The notes: a model not told the origin generated them from the sequence alone. A DNA stretch of 64,000 bases from Selenomonas ruminantium AC2024 (GCF_000687995.1 NZ_JIAC01000001.1:620001-684000), one strand, 5' to 3'; shown: positions 33,569 through 43,570, counted from the first letter of the stretch. Numbers and translations are program-made.

Positions 33569-34906
33569 ATGGAAACTGTAAATCTTGAAAGCCTAAAAAG
33601 CAAGCGGGACTTACGCATCATTTTGCCAGTGTTTCTGGTGTCCATTATCGCCTGCATTGACCGGGTCAATGTTGCTTACGCAAAACTCACCATGACGGCA
33701 GATATGCCCTGGCTGACGCCGGAAATCTTCGGCATGGGCGCCGGGATTTTCTTTGTGGGCTATCTGATTTTTGAAGTGCCCGGCTCGTTGGTTGCGGCGA
33801 AGTTCTCCGCGACAAAGTGGATTGCCCGTATCATGTTCACCTGGGGATTGGTGTGCGTGTATATGGCCTTTGTGAAAACGCCGTCAGAATTTTATTTGTG
33901 CCGGTTCCTGTTGGGGGCGTCAGAAGCCAGCTTGTATCCGGTTATCTATTCGGTATTATTCCCGCGTTGGTTTGCCGCTGGGGAGCGTGCAAGAGCAACT
34001 TCACTAATGCTGACTTCGCTGTTGATTTCCACAATTATCGGTGCGCCATTGGCTGGTGTTCTGCTCGAAACTTCCTTGTTCGGCCTGCACGGCTGGCAGG
34101 AACTCTTTATCCTCGAAGCACTGCCCGCCCTGCTCTTTGCGGTGTATTTCTTCTTCGCCGTCAAAGACCGCCCCGAACAGGCCCATTGGCTTACAGATGC
34201 GGAAAAGGAATACCTGAATAAAGTCTATGACGAAGAACAGGCTGCTATGCATCGCGTAAAAAAATACACCGTTTGGCAGGCCTTCTGCGAGCCAAAGGTG
34301 CTGAAACTTTGCCTTATCTATTTCCTCTGGGTGGTAGGTTTCTGGGGCTTCAACTTCTGGATGCCCACGGTGCTCAAAGGACTTTCCGGCTGGTCCACCA
34401 GCCTCTTGGGCGGCGCTATCGCCATTCCCATGATTGCGGCTCTCGTGGTGCAGGTGATTATCGGCCATACCTCGACAAAGACGGGCGATAAAGTCTGGCA
34501 TGTGGCAGGCGCCCTGTTGGTCGGTGCCATTGGCCTGGGCTGCTCCCCGTTGGTTGACAGCATGGGCATGGCTCTCTTCCTCGTATGCCTCTCCGCTATC
34601 GGCATTTACGCAGCCATGGGCGTATGGTGGACGATTCCGACCACTTTCCTGACCGGCCCGGCAGCGGCTGCTTCCGTTGCCCTCATCAATTCCTGCGGCA
34701 ATATCGGCGGCTGGGTAGGCCCGAATATGATGGCCTGGGTGCAGAAGAGTACCGGCGCATTTGACCTGGGTTACTACATCATGGCCGCCTTTATGCTGGC
34801 TGCCGCTGTACTGGTGCTGACCGTCAAATACCGCTGGAACGGCGAAGTCCGTGAGGATATGGCTCAGCTTAAAGCGGAGGAAGAAGCCGTTTTGGCAACA
34901 GAATAA
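33569..34906 (+). CDS. MFS permease, anion:cation symporter type, under Ile T-box control
   Basis: A 445-residue MFS transporter with about twelve hydrophobic segments. The N-terminal region (IACIDRVNVAYAKLTM) and the segment RFLLGASEASLYPVIYSVLFPRWF match the ACS (anion:cation symporter) family, whose members carry organic acids such as tartrate, galactonate or phthalate. It is preceded by a T-box that reads an Ile codon, so it is made when charged tRNA-Ile is scarce. ATG 33569 has GGGGAGG seven bases upstream. The substrate is probably an Ile precursor or a branched-chain acid; not proven. Confidence 0.87.
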   Translation: METVNLESLKSKRDLRIILPVFLVSIIACIDRVNVAYAKLTMTADMPWLTPEIFGMGAGIFFVGYLIFEVPGSLVAAKFSATKWIARIMFTWGLVCVYMAFVKTPSEFYLCRFLLGASEASLYPVIYSVLFPRWFAAGERARATSLMLTSLLISTIIGAPLAGVLLETSLFGLHGWQELFILEALPALLFAVYFFFAVKDRPEQAHWLTDAEKEYLNKVYDEEQAAMHRVKKYTVWQAFCEPKVLKLCLIYFLWVVGFWGFNFWMPTVLKGLSGWSTSLLGGAIAIPMIAALVVQVIIGHTSTKTGDKVWHVAGALLVGAIGLGCSPLVDSMGMALFLVCLSAIGIYAAMGVWWTIPTTFLTGPAAAASVALINSCGNIGGWVGPNMMAWVQKSTGAFDLGYYIMAAFMLAAAVLVLTVKYRWNGEVREDMAQLKAEEEAVLATE

Positions 34907-34931
34907 GCAAAGGTGTTATAAAGAGGCAGAG

Positions 34932-34964
34932 AAAGGCCGTTCCTTCGTGGGAACGGCCTTTGAC
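34932..34964. terminator. Bidirectional intrinsic terminator
   Basis: Perfect 12-bp stem (34932-34943 with 34950-34961), A-rich and T-rich sides, between the MFS gene and the convergent chemoreceptor gene. Confidence 0.85.
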
Positions 34965-34977
34965 ATGAATGGTTTTA

Positions 34978-37035
34978 TTACAACTTAAACTTCTGCATCT
35001 CTGCCTGCAAATCTCCGGCTAGCGTTGCCATATTGCGGGCGGCGTCGGAGATTTCGTGCATGGAGGCACTTTGTTCTTCGCCGGCGGCGGATACGGACTG
35101 GGCTTCGTCGGAGTTTTTGCCGCTGGTATTGGCGATGTTGATGCTGGCTTGCAGCATGCGTTCGTTTTCTGCGGCCATGGATTCGATGCCTTTGGCGATG
35201 GTTTGTATCTGGTTGGTCAAGTCATCTATGACAGCGACGATTTCCTCAAAGACTTTGTCGGCGGACTGCACGGTGGCAATGCCGGACTGTACGCTTTGGG
35301 CACCGCTGTGGCTGGCTTCAACGGCCGATTTCATATCCTGCAGATTACTTTGTACCAGTTCGGCGATCTGTTGGGAGGACTGATTGGAGCTTTCGGCCAG
35401 TTTTCGTACCTCGTCGGCAACGACGGCAAAGCCGCGGCCTGCTTCTCCAGCTCTGGCCGCTTCGATGGCAGCGTTCAGGGCCAGCAGGTTGGTCTGTTCG
35501 GCAATGCCGGTAATCATCTGCACGATATCGGCAATTTTTTGCGAGCTGGTGTCGAGCTTTTCAATGGATGCTTGAATGCTGTCGGTGCTGGCGGTGATGT
35601 TATTCATCTGTTCCACGGCCTGCACGATGGACTGGCGGCCTGTGGTGATTCTGTACTTGGCCTGTATTGCGTGGTCGTAGACTTGCTTTGTGCCTTTGAC
35701 TATGTCCTGAGCAGATTCGGTTACCTGTTCGGCAGTGGCCTGAATATTACCGGCATCGATGGCCTGTTCGCTGGCACCTTCGGCAATGGAGACGATGCTG
35801 TCGGCTACCATGTGGGAGGCCTGGGCAGATTGGTCTGCACTGGCGGTGAGTTCTTCACTGGCAGCAGCTACCTGCTGGGACATATCGTTGACCTGACCGA
35901 TAACCTTGCGTAGGTTGGCTACCATATGGTTAAGGGAGTTGCCAAGGGCACCCATTTCGTCGTCAGCTGCGATACGGAGGTGGCTCTGGAGATTGCCGTC
36001 GGCAATTTTTGCGGCTTCTTCCATGAGGTGATGGATGGGGCCGCCGATGCGCCGGTTGAAAATCACAATCATAGCGGTGCAGAGAATTACCATGACCAAT
36101 ACGGCCATAATGATGCTGAGGTAGATGGATTTGGTGATGGGGCCGGTATAGTCGGCCTTGGGCGCCACGAGTACCAGTTTCATGTTGTCGATACAGAGTG
36201 GTGCGGCCATCACATAACTGTCCTCACCGAATACCGCGCTTTCCGTCAGGGATACTTCCGTGAGTCCCACGATTTTCTTGCCCAAGGCAGCCAGTTCCGG
36301 GGAGGATTCTTCGGTGATTTTTGCTTTCATGTTCTTGCTGTCGTCACGGGAAGCAAGGTAGAAGCCCTCCTGGCTGACCAGGAAGGCGTAGCCGTTCTGA
36401 CCGACCTGAATGCCTTTGACATAGTCTTCCAATTCGGTAATGCCGATATCCACGGTGACAGTGCCCACATTTTTGCCATCCTTTTGTACGGCGGCGGCGC
36501 TGGTCAGCATGGTGGTGCCGGTCATTTCGTCAAGGTAGGGGCCGGTCCAGGCTACTTTGCCGGGGGCCTTCATGGCGTTCTGGTACCAGTCAAATTTGGT
36601 GTAGCCGTATTCGGCGTTGCTGTACTCCATGTCCAAGTCAACGGAGCCCTTGTCATTTTTAGCACGGTAGGGGCCGAAGTAATCGATGTCTGCCTGATAG
36701 GCGAAGGGCTCGAACCAAAAGCCGCTGCCGATAATCAGCGGGTCGGAGAGCACGTAGCCGTCTGCCATGCCATACATGACATCTGTGTCATAGGTTTTCA
36801 GCTGGGTGACACCACGGGCCAGCCCTGCGGTTTTCTGAGCTACCTGCAAAATGCGCTGGTCAAGTTTCCCAGCAATGGCGCCGGACTGCTCGGTCAGGGT
36901 GGCTTTTACCTGTTCCTCCATGCTGCTTTTGAATTGTCCGATGTTGATAAAAGTCTGGATAGAAAGCAGTATACCAGTCAGCAGGATGATGCTGACGACG
37001 AATAATGTCTTAATACTTCCTTGTGGCTTGCGCAT
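34978..37035 (-). CDS. Methyl-accepting chemotaxis protein
   Basis: A 685-residue receptor. A transmembrane helix (about 8-28), a large periplasmic dCache-type sensor, a second helix (about 300-325), a HAMP domain ([23 protein letters not shown]) and a long signalling coil with the hairpin tip [39 protein letters not shown] 37035 has AAGGAAGGGA upstream; an ATG at 37059 does not. The ligand is unknown; dCache domains often bind amino acids or carboxylates. Confidence 0.95.
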   Translation of the reverse strand: MRKPQGSIKTLFVVSIILLTGILLSIQTFINIGQFKSSMEEQVKATLTEQSGAIAGKLDQRILQVAQKTAGLARGVTQLKTYDTDVMYGMADGYVLSDPLIIGSGFWFEPFAYQADIDYFGPYRAKNDKGSVDLDMEYSNAEYGYTKFDWYQNAMKAPGKVAWTGPYLDEMTGTTMLTSAAAVQKDGKNVGTVTVDIGITELEDYVKGIQVGQNGYAFLVSQEGFYLASRDDSKNMKAKITEESSPELAALGKKIVGLTEVSLTESAVFGEDSYVMAAPLCIDNMKLVLVAPKADYTGPITKSIYLSIIMAVLVMVILCTAMIVIFNRRIGGPIHHLMEEAAKIADGNLQSHLRIAADDEMGALGNSLNHMVANLRKVIGQVNDMSQQVAAASEELTASADQSAQASHMVADSIVSIAEGASEQAIDAGNIQATAEQVTESAQDIVKGTKQVYDHAIQAKYRITTGRQSIVQAVEQMNNITASTDSIQASIEKLDTSSQKIADIVQMITGIAEQTNLLALNAAIEAARAGEAGRGFAVVADEVRKLAESSNQSSQQIAELVQSNLQDMKSAVEASHSGAQSVQSGIATVQSADKVFEEIVAVIDDLTNQIQTIAKGIESMAAENERMLQASINIANTSGKNSDEAQSVSAAGEEQSASMHEISDAARNMATLAGDLQAEMQKFKL

Positions 37036-37118
37036 AAAAATCCCTTCCTTTCCGGGCACGAAACAGCTGTGTTTTCGTTACTATTTCGCGACAAAGGGGA
37101 AGTATTCCTGCCCGCACG

Positions 37119-37154
37119 AAAAAATCCCCTCCGCAATCTGCGGAAGGGATTTTT
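37119..37154 (-). terminator. Intrinsic terminator of the PRC-barrel gene
   Basis: Stem of 15 pairs with one mismatch (37119-37133 with 37140-37154), AT-rich ends; just after the PRC-barrel stop on the minus strand and ahead of the chemoreceptor start. Confidence 0.8.
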
Positions 37155-37160
37155 ATCATC

Positions 37161-38072
37161 TTACTGTACGTTCATGGAAAGTTCGATGAACTTGTTAGCC
37201 AGTTTTGCCTTCTGGAGAACTTCCTCGGTGATGTCCTGGCCTGCTTCTACGATAACGATGCCGTTATCCATCTTAATGTCGCGAGCGGCTTTCTTGCCCA
37301 GGAGAAATCGGCGATGGCGTTCTTCAGACGCTTTGTCAGCAGCGGCCTGTTTTGCGGCATCTGCTTTCGGAGCCTCTTTCTTGGGCTCAGCCTTGGGAGC
37401 AGGAGCAGCTTTCGGAGCTTCTTTCTTGGGCTCAGGTTTTGCTTCTTCTTTCGGAGCATCAGCCTTCGGTGCTTCTTCTGCTTTGGCAGGTTCAGCAGCC
37501 TTGGGAGCTTCCTCAGCTTTCGGTGCTGCTTCGGCCTTCGGAGCTTCCGGCTGTGCGGGAGCAGCTTTCGGAGCCTCAGGAGCACTGGGCATTACATTAT
37601 TTTTTTTTTCCCCGGTGGGGTCAATAACCGTTACCTGCTTACCGAAGATGGAAATCTGGTCGGTTGCAATGTCGGAAGTGGTGCCATCGGGTGCAGTGAT
37701 TTCGCATTTTTCAATTTTGCCATCGTCGCCGATGTAGAGTTCAGTTACCTTGCCCTGAATCGTACCGGACTTGGTGATAGCTTTGGTGTCGATGATGCGG
37801 ATATTTTCATCCAGCAGAGCTTCGTAGTCGCCAGCAGCATCCAAAGTCAGGATGTTTTCGCTGTTGGTGATGGTTACGGCATCGTCACCGATAGCAATAA
37901 CGGACTCATAGGGAATGAGTTTTACACCGCGGTACCAGTCAGCATCTTCGATGGTGATAGCTGCTACCGTGCCGTTCTTAGCATCGATAAGGAGCGTTTT
38001 GCTGACGCCCAGCTCGCGGCCTTCCGTAATGCTGATGATAGGAAGACCAAGGATTTCTACACTTTTCTTCAT
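37161..38072 (-). CDS. PRC-barrel protein with Ala/Pro/Lys/Glu-rich linker
   Basis: A 303-residue protein: two PRC-barrel-like domains (about 1-75 and 80-155; GLPIISITEGRELGVSKTLLID and TIQGKVTELYIGDDGKIEKCEI), a low-complexity linker of PKAEEAPKA-type repeats (about 165-250), and a C-terminal helical domain ending NKFIELSMNVQ. The linker resembles TonB/TolA-type spacers that cross the periplasm, but there is no signal peptide. ATG 38072 has GGAGGA eight bases upstream. It follows the TolA-like gene with a 15-base gap, so they are an operon. Function unknown. Confidence 0.8.
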   Translation of the reverse strand: MKKSVEILGLPIISITEGRELGVSKTLLIDAKNGTVAAITIEDADWYRGVKLIPYESVIAIGDDAVTITNSENILTLDAAGDYEALLDENIRIIDTKAITKSGTIQGKVTELYIGDDGKIEKCEITAPDGTTSDIATDQISIFGKQVTVIDPTGEKKNNVMPSAPEAPKAAPAQPEAPKAEAAPKAEEAPKAAEPAKAEEAPKADAPKEEAKPEPKKEAPKAAPAPKAEPKKEAPKADAAKQAAADKASEERHRRFLLGKKAARDIKMDNGIVIVEAGQDITEEVLQKAKLANKFIELSMNVQ

Positions 38073-38087
38073 TAAAAATTCCTCCAA

Positions 38088-39266
38088 TTATTTTGCGCTG
38101 CCACTGTGAGCCTGGAATTCGGTTTCGATTTCCTGCATGATATCTCCCGGAATTTGCGGGAAAGGCGTAGAAAGCGCAGCATGTTTGGCAAGTATATCCT
38201 GAACGGTGCCCAGATAGTGGATGTTCTTGGTGAACTCCTGACACATGGCATCGTTTTTGGCAATGATAGGCATGGTAAGTGCCTGTTTGTAAGCGGCGAT
38301 GGCGCCGCTGTAATTGGCTTGTTCTTTGTAAAGGTTGCCCAGCTCAATGACGAGGAACGGTGTGTAGTCGTCGTCGCCGTAGCGGGAAATGGCTTCGTGA
38401 TAAGCAAAGATGGCATCTTTGGGCTGTGCATCCTTGGCTTCGTAAGCAAAGTCCAAAATGGCATCGAGGCTGTCCATGCTCGCAAGCTCCTGCTTGAGTT
38501 CCTGCTCGTGAGCCTGGCGCTTCGCAGCAAGTTCCTGACGCGCTTTTTCCTCTGCTTCTGCACGGGCTTTTGCTTCGGCAGCGGCTTTGGCCTTCGCCTC
38601 GGCCTCTGCTTTCTTGCGGGCAGCTGCTTCGCGTTTCTTCTGTTCAGCACGCTCCTTGGCTTCTTTTCTGGCCTTGGCTTCGGCAATCGCCTGCGCTTCT
38701 TTTTCGGCCTTCTCTGCTGCCAGCTTGGCTTCTTTTTCCGCGATAGCCTGAGCTGCTAGTTTTGCTTCTTCGACAGCTTTTTCTGCTTCGTTGCTCTTCT
38801 GCGGAGCGGCAGATTTTTCTTCTGGGGGAACTTCCTGAACCGCTGCGGGCTGCTCTAATGGTGCTGCTTCCATGGGAACAGCAGGTTCGGACGGGGATGT
38901 TTCGGCCACAGGTTCCTGCATTGCTGCCGGCAGTATATCTTCTGCAGGCGGTTCTTCTTCCACAGGCAGCTGCTCGGTGGGCAGAACTGTGCAATTGCCA
39001 GCAAGAGCTTCCTCCCGGCGCAGCATTCGTTCGTTGAAGATTGTCACCACTGCCGCTGCCGTTATGACCAATATCCCTAGTCGCAGGTAATGCCCGCGGT
39101 CGAGGAAAGGACTCATGGTGATTGCCATGCCATTGACGATGAAGGCCATCACAGCACAGAGCACCAGCGAAGTCCACTTCATCTCGATGTTAAAAAAGCG
39201 ACATAGCCGATAAATGAGGAAGATGCTGATGGCCATGATGGATCCTGTTATCAGGATAAATGTCAT
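38088..39266 (-). CDS. TolA-like membrane protein with Ala/Glu/Lys coiled coil
   Basis: A 392-residue protein: three hydrophobic segments at the N-terminus (about 3-20, 30-50, 60-75), a Pro/Glu-rich stretch, then a long alanine/lysine/glutamate-rich coiled coil (about 150-260) and a C-terminal TPR-like domain (about 265-360; LVIELGNLYKEQANYSGAIAAYKQAL). The coil resembles TolA domain II. ATG 39266 follows AGAGGTGAG. With the PRC-barrel partner it may link cell envelope layers, which would fit a diderm Firmicute; no direct evidence. Confidence 0.75.
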   Translation of the reverse strand: MTFILITGSIMAISIFLIYRLCRFFNIEMKWTSLVLCAVMAFIVNGMAITMSPFLDRGHYLRLGILVITAAAVVTIFNERMLRREEALAGNCTVLPTEQLPVEEEPPAEDILPAAMQEPVAETSPSEPAVPMEAAPLEQPAAVQEVPPEEKSAAPQKSNEAEKAVEEAKLAAQAIAEKEAKLAAEKAEKEAQAIAEAKARKEAKERAEQKKREAAARKKAEAEAKAKAAAEAKARAEAEEKARQELAAKRQAHEQELKQELASMDSLDAILDFAYEAKDAQPKDAIFAYHEAISRYGDDDYTPFLVIELGNLYKEQANYSGAIAAYKQALTMPIIAKNDAMCQEFTKNIHYLGTVQDILAKHAALSTPFPQIPGDIMQEIETEFQAHSGSAK

Positions 39267-39477
39267 GTTTCTCACCTCTTCCTGAAAGTGAGCATTATGC
39301 AAATATACTCACCATCTTATAAACTTTTCGACAATAATAGGAAAATTCCTGCCAGTGTTTACACATTTGTGCAAAATTAGCGAACCTTCCCCCACAGTAT
39401 ACCATATTCTCGTGGATTTGTGCAGATAAATATTTGTATTCTTATTGTTACTCGCTGATTTTGCTCTGGAGTTATAG

Positions 39478-39483
39478 TATAAT
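39478..39483 (+). promoter_or_regulatory. Promoter -10 of the sigma54-activator gene
   Basis: TATAAT at 39478-39483; the -35 is poor (CTGATT at 39455-39460, 17 bases upstream). Confidence 0.5.
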
Positions 39484-39509
39484 GAAGGGAAGAAAGGAAC
39501 GATGGCCAG

Positions 39510-41188
39510 ATGATGTATGAACAGGAAGCTGTGGTTCACCACGAAAGCGGCATACATGCCCGCATTGCGGCCATGATTGTCCAGCGGGCAAGGGAACTCG
39601 GCGAAAAATATGCAACACCTCTGTTTTTGCGCAGTCAGCGCAGTGAACGGTTTGAGATGCGCAGCCTGATGAAGCTCGTCGCGCTCAAAATCGGCAAGGG
39701 CGATTCGGTCTTTGTATCGGCGGAAGGTGATGCCGGGCGGCAGGCGGTCTACGAAATGGTGCGCTTTTTGGAAGGCGACTTCGAACTGCGGGAGCCGGGG
39801 AAAATCCATGAGATGGATAAGCTGCTCCATGAAAATGCCTTGATGCAGGAACGCCTGCAGATGATTTTGGAGGCGGTGCAGGATGGCATCTGCGTGGTGG
39901 ACAGAACCGGAGAGATTACCTATGTGAATCCGTCTTACCTGCGCATTGTCCATAAGACGCCTGAGATGGTCATGGGGCAGAATGTCTTTAAGACTGCGCC
40001 GGATGGCAATCGCTGTGCGGTGCTCCGCACTGGCGTGGCCCGCATTGGCAGTATCAGCCGCAAGAAGGATGGCACAACGGTTGTAGCCAATGTCAATCCC
40101 ATCTTCATCAACGGTGAAATTGCGGGTGTTGTATCGGTCATCAAGGATATCACGGAACTGCAAAACCTTATGGCCAGATTGTCGCAGGTATCAGCCAGAG
40201 CAGAGTATTTGGAACAGGAACTTCTGCGCACGAAAAAGACCGCCAACGCCTTCGCCAATTATATCGGCAAAAGCGGCAAGGTCATTGACGTGCTGGCATT
40301 GGCCTCCAAGGCGGCGCAATCCTCGGCCACGGTGCTGATTCGCGGGGAAAGCGGCACCGGTAAGGAAGTCATTGCCGAGGGTATTCACTATGCCAGTGAG
40401 CGGCGCAGAGGGCCCTTTATCCGCGTGAACTGCGGAGCCATTCCCGGGACTTTGCTGGAATCGGAACTCTTTGGTCATGAGAAGGGCGCTTTCACCGGAG
40501 CGGTGAAGCGCAAGCTCGGCAAGTTTGAACTGGCTGACCACGGCACGATTTTTCTCGATGAAATCGGCGAGATGGACAAGAAGATGCAGGTCAAGCTCCT
40601 GCGGGTGCTGCAACAGAAAGAATTTGACCGCGTAGGCGGCGAGAGACCGTCCATGTGGATGTGCGGATTATCGCCGCCACCAACCGCCATTTGGAAGATA
40701 TGGTGAAGGACGGCACCTTCCGCGATGATTTGTACTACCGCCTCAATGTCATTCCCATCATCCTGCCGCCGCTTCGGGACCGCATTGATGACATTCCGCT
40801 GCTGGTGGAGCATTTTATCGAGAAGGTCAGCGTCAGTACCGGTAAGACTGTCCGCAGTATTACGCCGGAGGCTATGGATATCCTCATGCGCTACAAATGG
40901 CTGGGCAATGTGCGGGAATTGGAAAATGTCATTGAGCGGGTTATCACCCTCATGGACAGCGACACCATTACGGTTGCGGCACTTCCTTCCTACATCAAGG
41001 GCGAAGCGGCGGACAGAGAGGTGCAGCGCCTCGAAACGGAAAGCGCCGTGCTTCCCTGGGAGGAATATGAGAAGCGCATCATTGCCAAGGCGTTGAAACA
41101 GTGTGGCAGTTTCAACGCCGCCGCCAAGGAATTAAAAATTACGCACAAGACGGTGGCGGCCAAAGCCCGGAAATACGGATTGGCATAA
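39510..41188 (+). pseudogene. HPr-PAS-sigma54 activator, frameshifted
   Basis: An enhancer-binding protein. An HPr-like domain (1-95) keeps the phospho-histidine in [10 protein letters not shown] (His16), the arginine and a Ser46-like site; a PAS domain follows (about 115-210), then an AAA+ domain with Walker A GESGTGKE and GAFTGA, and a Fis-type helix-turn-helix at the end (FNAAAKELKITHKTVAAKARKYG). The reading frame breaks at 40647-40652: one G is missing (CCGTCC where CCGGTCC restores [15 protein letters not shown]). Either a real -1 frameshift inactivates it or it is a sequencing error. It lies just upstream of ptsH. Confidence 0.85.
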
Positions 41189-41254
41189 TTGGTAAAAAAT
41201 ACCATGATTGGCAAAATTTACCAGGAAAATGACGTGAGTTGGTAAATTTTACCG
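41189..41254. promoter_or_regulatory. Three upstream activator-like inverted repeats
   Basis: 16-base inverted repeats of form TTGG(T/C)AAA-TTACC(A/G) at 41189-41204, 41208-41223 and 41239-41254, centred about 120-170 bases before the sigma54 promoter, where an enhancer-binding protein would act. A half site (ATTACCAA) is at 41343-41350. Confidence 0.85.
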
Positions 41255-41364
41255 AAATGATTATTGTTAGCTGGGAACTGTAGAGGGATAAATATTATTT
41301 TTTAACATCGTTATGGGTTGCTGGCAGGGCTTTTGCGAAAAAATTACCAAGTTTTTACAAAAGT

Positions 41365-41380
41365 TGGCACGCTGTTTGCA
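41365..41380 (+). promoter_or_regulatory. Sigma54 promoter of ptsH-ptsI
   Basis: TGGCACG-N4-TTGCA (41365-41380) matches the -24/-12 consensus exactly. It lies about 95 bases before ptsH. Confidence 0.92.
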
Positions 41381-41475
41381 TTTATATAAGGCAGTTAGCA
41401 ACATTATAGTTCATAAACCGCTGCTTAGCGGTTAGGATATGTTGTGGTTTTTTTAAGAATGGAGAGGTTTTAGAA

Positions 41476-41742
41476 ATGACTCAGGAAATTGTAACGATTG
41501 AAAACAAGACTGGTATCCATGCCCGCCCGGCTTCCATCTTCGTACAGACGGCTACGAAGTTCAAGTCCAAGGTTCAGATCCAGGCTAAGGGCAAGACCGT
41601 TGACGCTAAATCCATCCTCATGATCATGAGCATGGGTCTCGTTAAGGGCACGGAAATCACCATCGTTGCAGACGGTCCGGACGAAGCAGATGCAGTTAAG
41701 GCTCTGAAAGACCTCGTTGATTCCAAGTTCGGCGAAGAATAA
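41476..41742 (+). CDS. ptsH: Phosphocarrier protein HPr
   Basis: An 88-residue HPr that carries phosphate from enzyme I to PTS permeases. His15 is in KTGIHARPAS and Ser46 in VDAKSILMIMS, so both EI- and HPr kinase-type phosphorylation are possible, as in Firmicutes. GGAGAGG precedes ATG 41476. It is driven by the sigma54 promoter and shares an operon with ptsI. Confidence 0.98.
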   Translation: MTQEIVTIENKTGIHARPASIFVQTATKFKSKVQIQAKGKTVDAKSILMIMSMGLVKGTEITIVADGPDEADAVKALKDLVDSKFGEE

Positions 41743-41849
41743 TTTACTAAATTGGAATCTTAGGAATCGCCTTCTTTCCAAGGATTGGAACTTTGGAGGA
41801 AGGCGTTTCTTGTATGTATCGTATTTACAATCAGGGGGAAAGAAATAAA

Positions 41850-43562
41850 ATGGCAGAAGCAATCAGAGGTAAAGGCGTTATTTCCGGTATCGCCATCGGT
41901 AAAATCATGCTGGCAGGTCAGAACCTGGACGGCTATCTGGTAAACTACCAGCCGGAATCCAAAGAAGTGGAGAGCAAGAAGGCTCAGGACGCTTTGACCG
42001 CCGTAGCAGAAACCCTGCGTGAAAACATCGACCGCCTGCAGAAGCAGAACATGGTTGAGCAGGCTGCAATCATGGAAGCGCATCGCATGATGGTGCAGGA
42101 CCCCATGATGGCCCAGAAAATCGAAGAAAAGCTCGAAGAAGATGCCAATGCTCCGCAGGCTGTCCTCAAAGCTGCTGAAGAACAGGCACAGATGTTCGAG
42201 ATGATGGAAGATGAATACTTCGCAGCCCGCGCAGTTGACCTCCGTGACGTAGGTAAGCGCGTAGCGAAGTACATCCTGGGCGTTAAAGAACCGGAACTGG
42301 GCGACGAAAAAGTTATCCTCTGCGGCCGTGAAATCGAGCCTTCCGTTATCGCTGGCATGCCGACCGACAAGATTGCTGGTGTTATCCTGGGCTCCGGCTC
42401 CACGACGGCTCATGCAGTTATCATTGCCAAAGCCCGTGCTATTCCGACCATTGTTGGTCTGAACAAAGAAGACCGCATCGACAAGATTGCTGACGGCGAC
42501 CATGTTATCATGGATGGCGAAGAAGGCAAGATTCTCGTGAACCCCAGCGAAGAAGAACTGGCTGGTTACAACGAAAAAATCAAGAAGCAGCAGGAACTGG
42601 CTGCTCATTACGCTCAGCTCAAAGACCTGCCCGCTGTTACGACGGACGGCGTGAAGGTTGACCTCATGGCCAACATCGGCACGCATATGGACGTTGATAA
42701 CGCCCTCAAGTATGGTGCCAAGGGCGTAGGCCTGTTCCGTTCTGAGTTCGTATTCATGGGTCGTCAGGATATCCCCAATGAAGAAGACCAGTTCAAGGCT
42801 TACAAAGAAGCTGTTGAAAAGTGCCAGGGCAACCTCTGCGTTATCCGTACCATGGATATCGGCGGTGACAAACCTCTGCCGTACCTCAACATTCCGGAAG
42901 AAGAAAACCCGTTCCTGGGCTACCGTGCAGTTCGCATCAGCTTGCAGCGCAAGGACCTCTTCCTGCCGCAGCTGAAAGCTATCCTGCGTGCCGGTGTATA
43001 CGGCAAAGTTGGTATCATGGTTCCGATGATCATCAACGTAGCAGAATTCAAGAAGGTTAAGGAATTCATCGAAGAAGCTAAGCTGGAACTGGCTCATGAG
43101 GGCAAGGCTTATGCGGAAGATGTACAGGTTGGTATCATGGTTGAGACCCCGGCTGCTGCTGTAATGACGCCGGTACTTGCCAAGTATGTAGACTTCTTCT
43201 CCATCGGCACCAACGACCTCGTTCAGTACACGCTGGCTTGCGACCGCGGCAACGCCAACATCGCTGAACTCTACAATCACTTCAACCCGGCTGTACTGCA
43301 GCTCATTCAGCGCACCATCACCAGCGCTCGTGAAAACGGCATCTGGGCCGGCATGTGCGGTGAAATGGCCAGCGACCCGAACGCTGCTGTAATCCTCATG
43401 GCTATGGGCATCAGCGAACTCTCCATGAGCGCTCCGTCCATTCCGCGTGTTAAGGAAAAAATCCGCAACATCAGCTCCACGAAGGCTAAGGAAATCCTCG
43501 CTGACGTGATGAAGATGGAAGACGGCGACGAAATCAAAGCATACCTGAGCAAGGTACTGTAA
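41850..43562 (+). CDS. ptsI: PTS enzyme I
   Basis: A 570-residue enzyme I that takes phosphate from PEP and gives it to HPr. The phosphohistidine loop reads SGSTTAHAVIIAKA, a variant of the common GGxTSHxAI form; the PEP-binding domain has FLGYRAVRISLQRKDLFLPQLKA and the catalytic region FFSIGTNDLVQYTLACDR, then GMCGEMASD. ATG 41850 is chosen by AGGGGGAAAG; earlier in-frame starts lack a site. Confidence 0.97.
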   Translation: MAEAIRGKGVISGIAIGKIMLAGQNLDGYLVNYQPESKEVESKKAQDALTAVAETLRENIDRLQKQNMVEQAAIMEAHRMMVQDPMMAQKIEEKLEEDANAPQAVLKAAEEQAQMFEMMEDEYFAARAVDLRDVGKRVAKYILGVKEPELGDEKVILCGREIEPSVIAGMPTDKIAGVILGSGSTTAHAVIIAKARAIPTIVGLNKEDRIDKIADGDHVIMDGEEGKILVNPSEEELAGYNEKIKKQQELAAHYAQLKDLPAVTTDGVKVDLMANIGTHMDVDNALKYGAKGVGLFRSEFVFMGRQDIPNEEDQFKAYKEAVEKCQGNLCVIRTMDIGGDKPLPYLNIPEEENPFLGYRAVRISLQRKDLFLPQLKAILRAGVYGKVGIMVPMIINVAEFKKVKEFIEEAKLELAHEGKAYAEDVQVGIMVETPAAAVMTPVLAKYVDFFSIGTNDLVQYTLACDRGNANIAELYNHFNPAVLQLIQRTITSARENGIWAGMCGEMASDPNAAVILMAMGISELSMSAPSIPRVKEKIRNISSTKAKEILADVMKMEDGDEIKAYLSKVL

Positions 43563-43570
43563 TATTATAG

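Noticed and set aside
39510-41188. Programmed ribosomal frameshift in the sigma54 activator
   Set aside because: No slippery heptamer, downstream pseudoknot or internal Shine-Dalgarno is seen at the break; a mutation or sequence error is simpler.
41760-43280. Long open frame on the minus strand across ptsI (506 codons)
   Set aside because: It is the complement of a strongly supported ptsI, has no ribosome site, and arises from ptsI codon bias.
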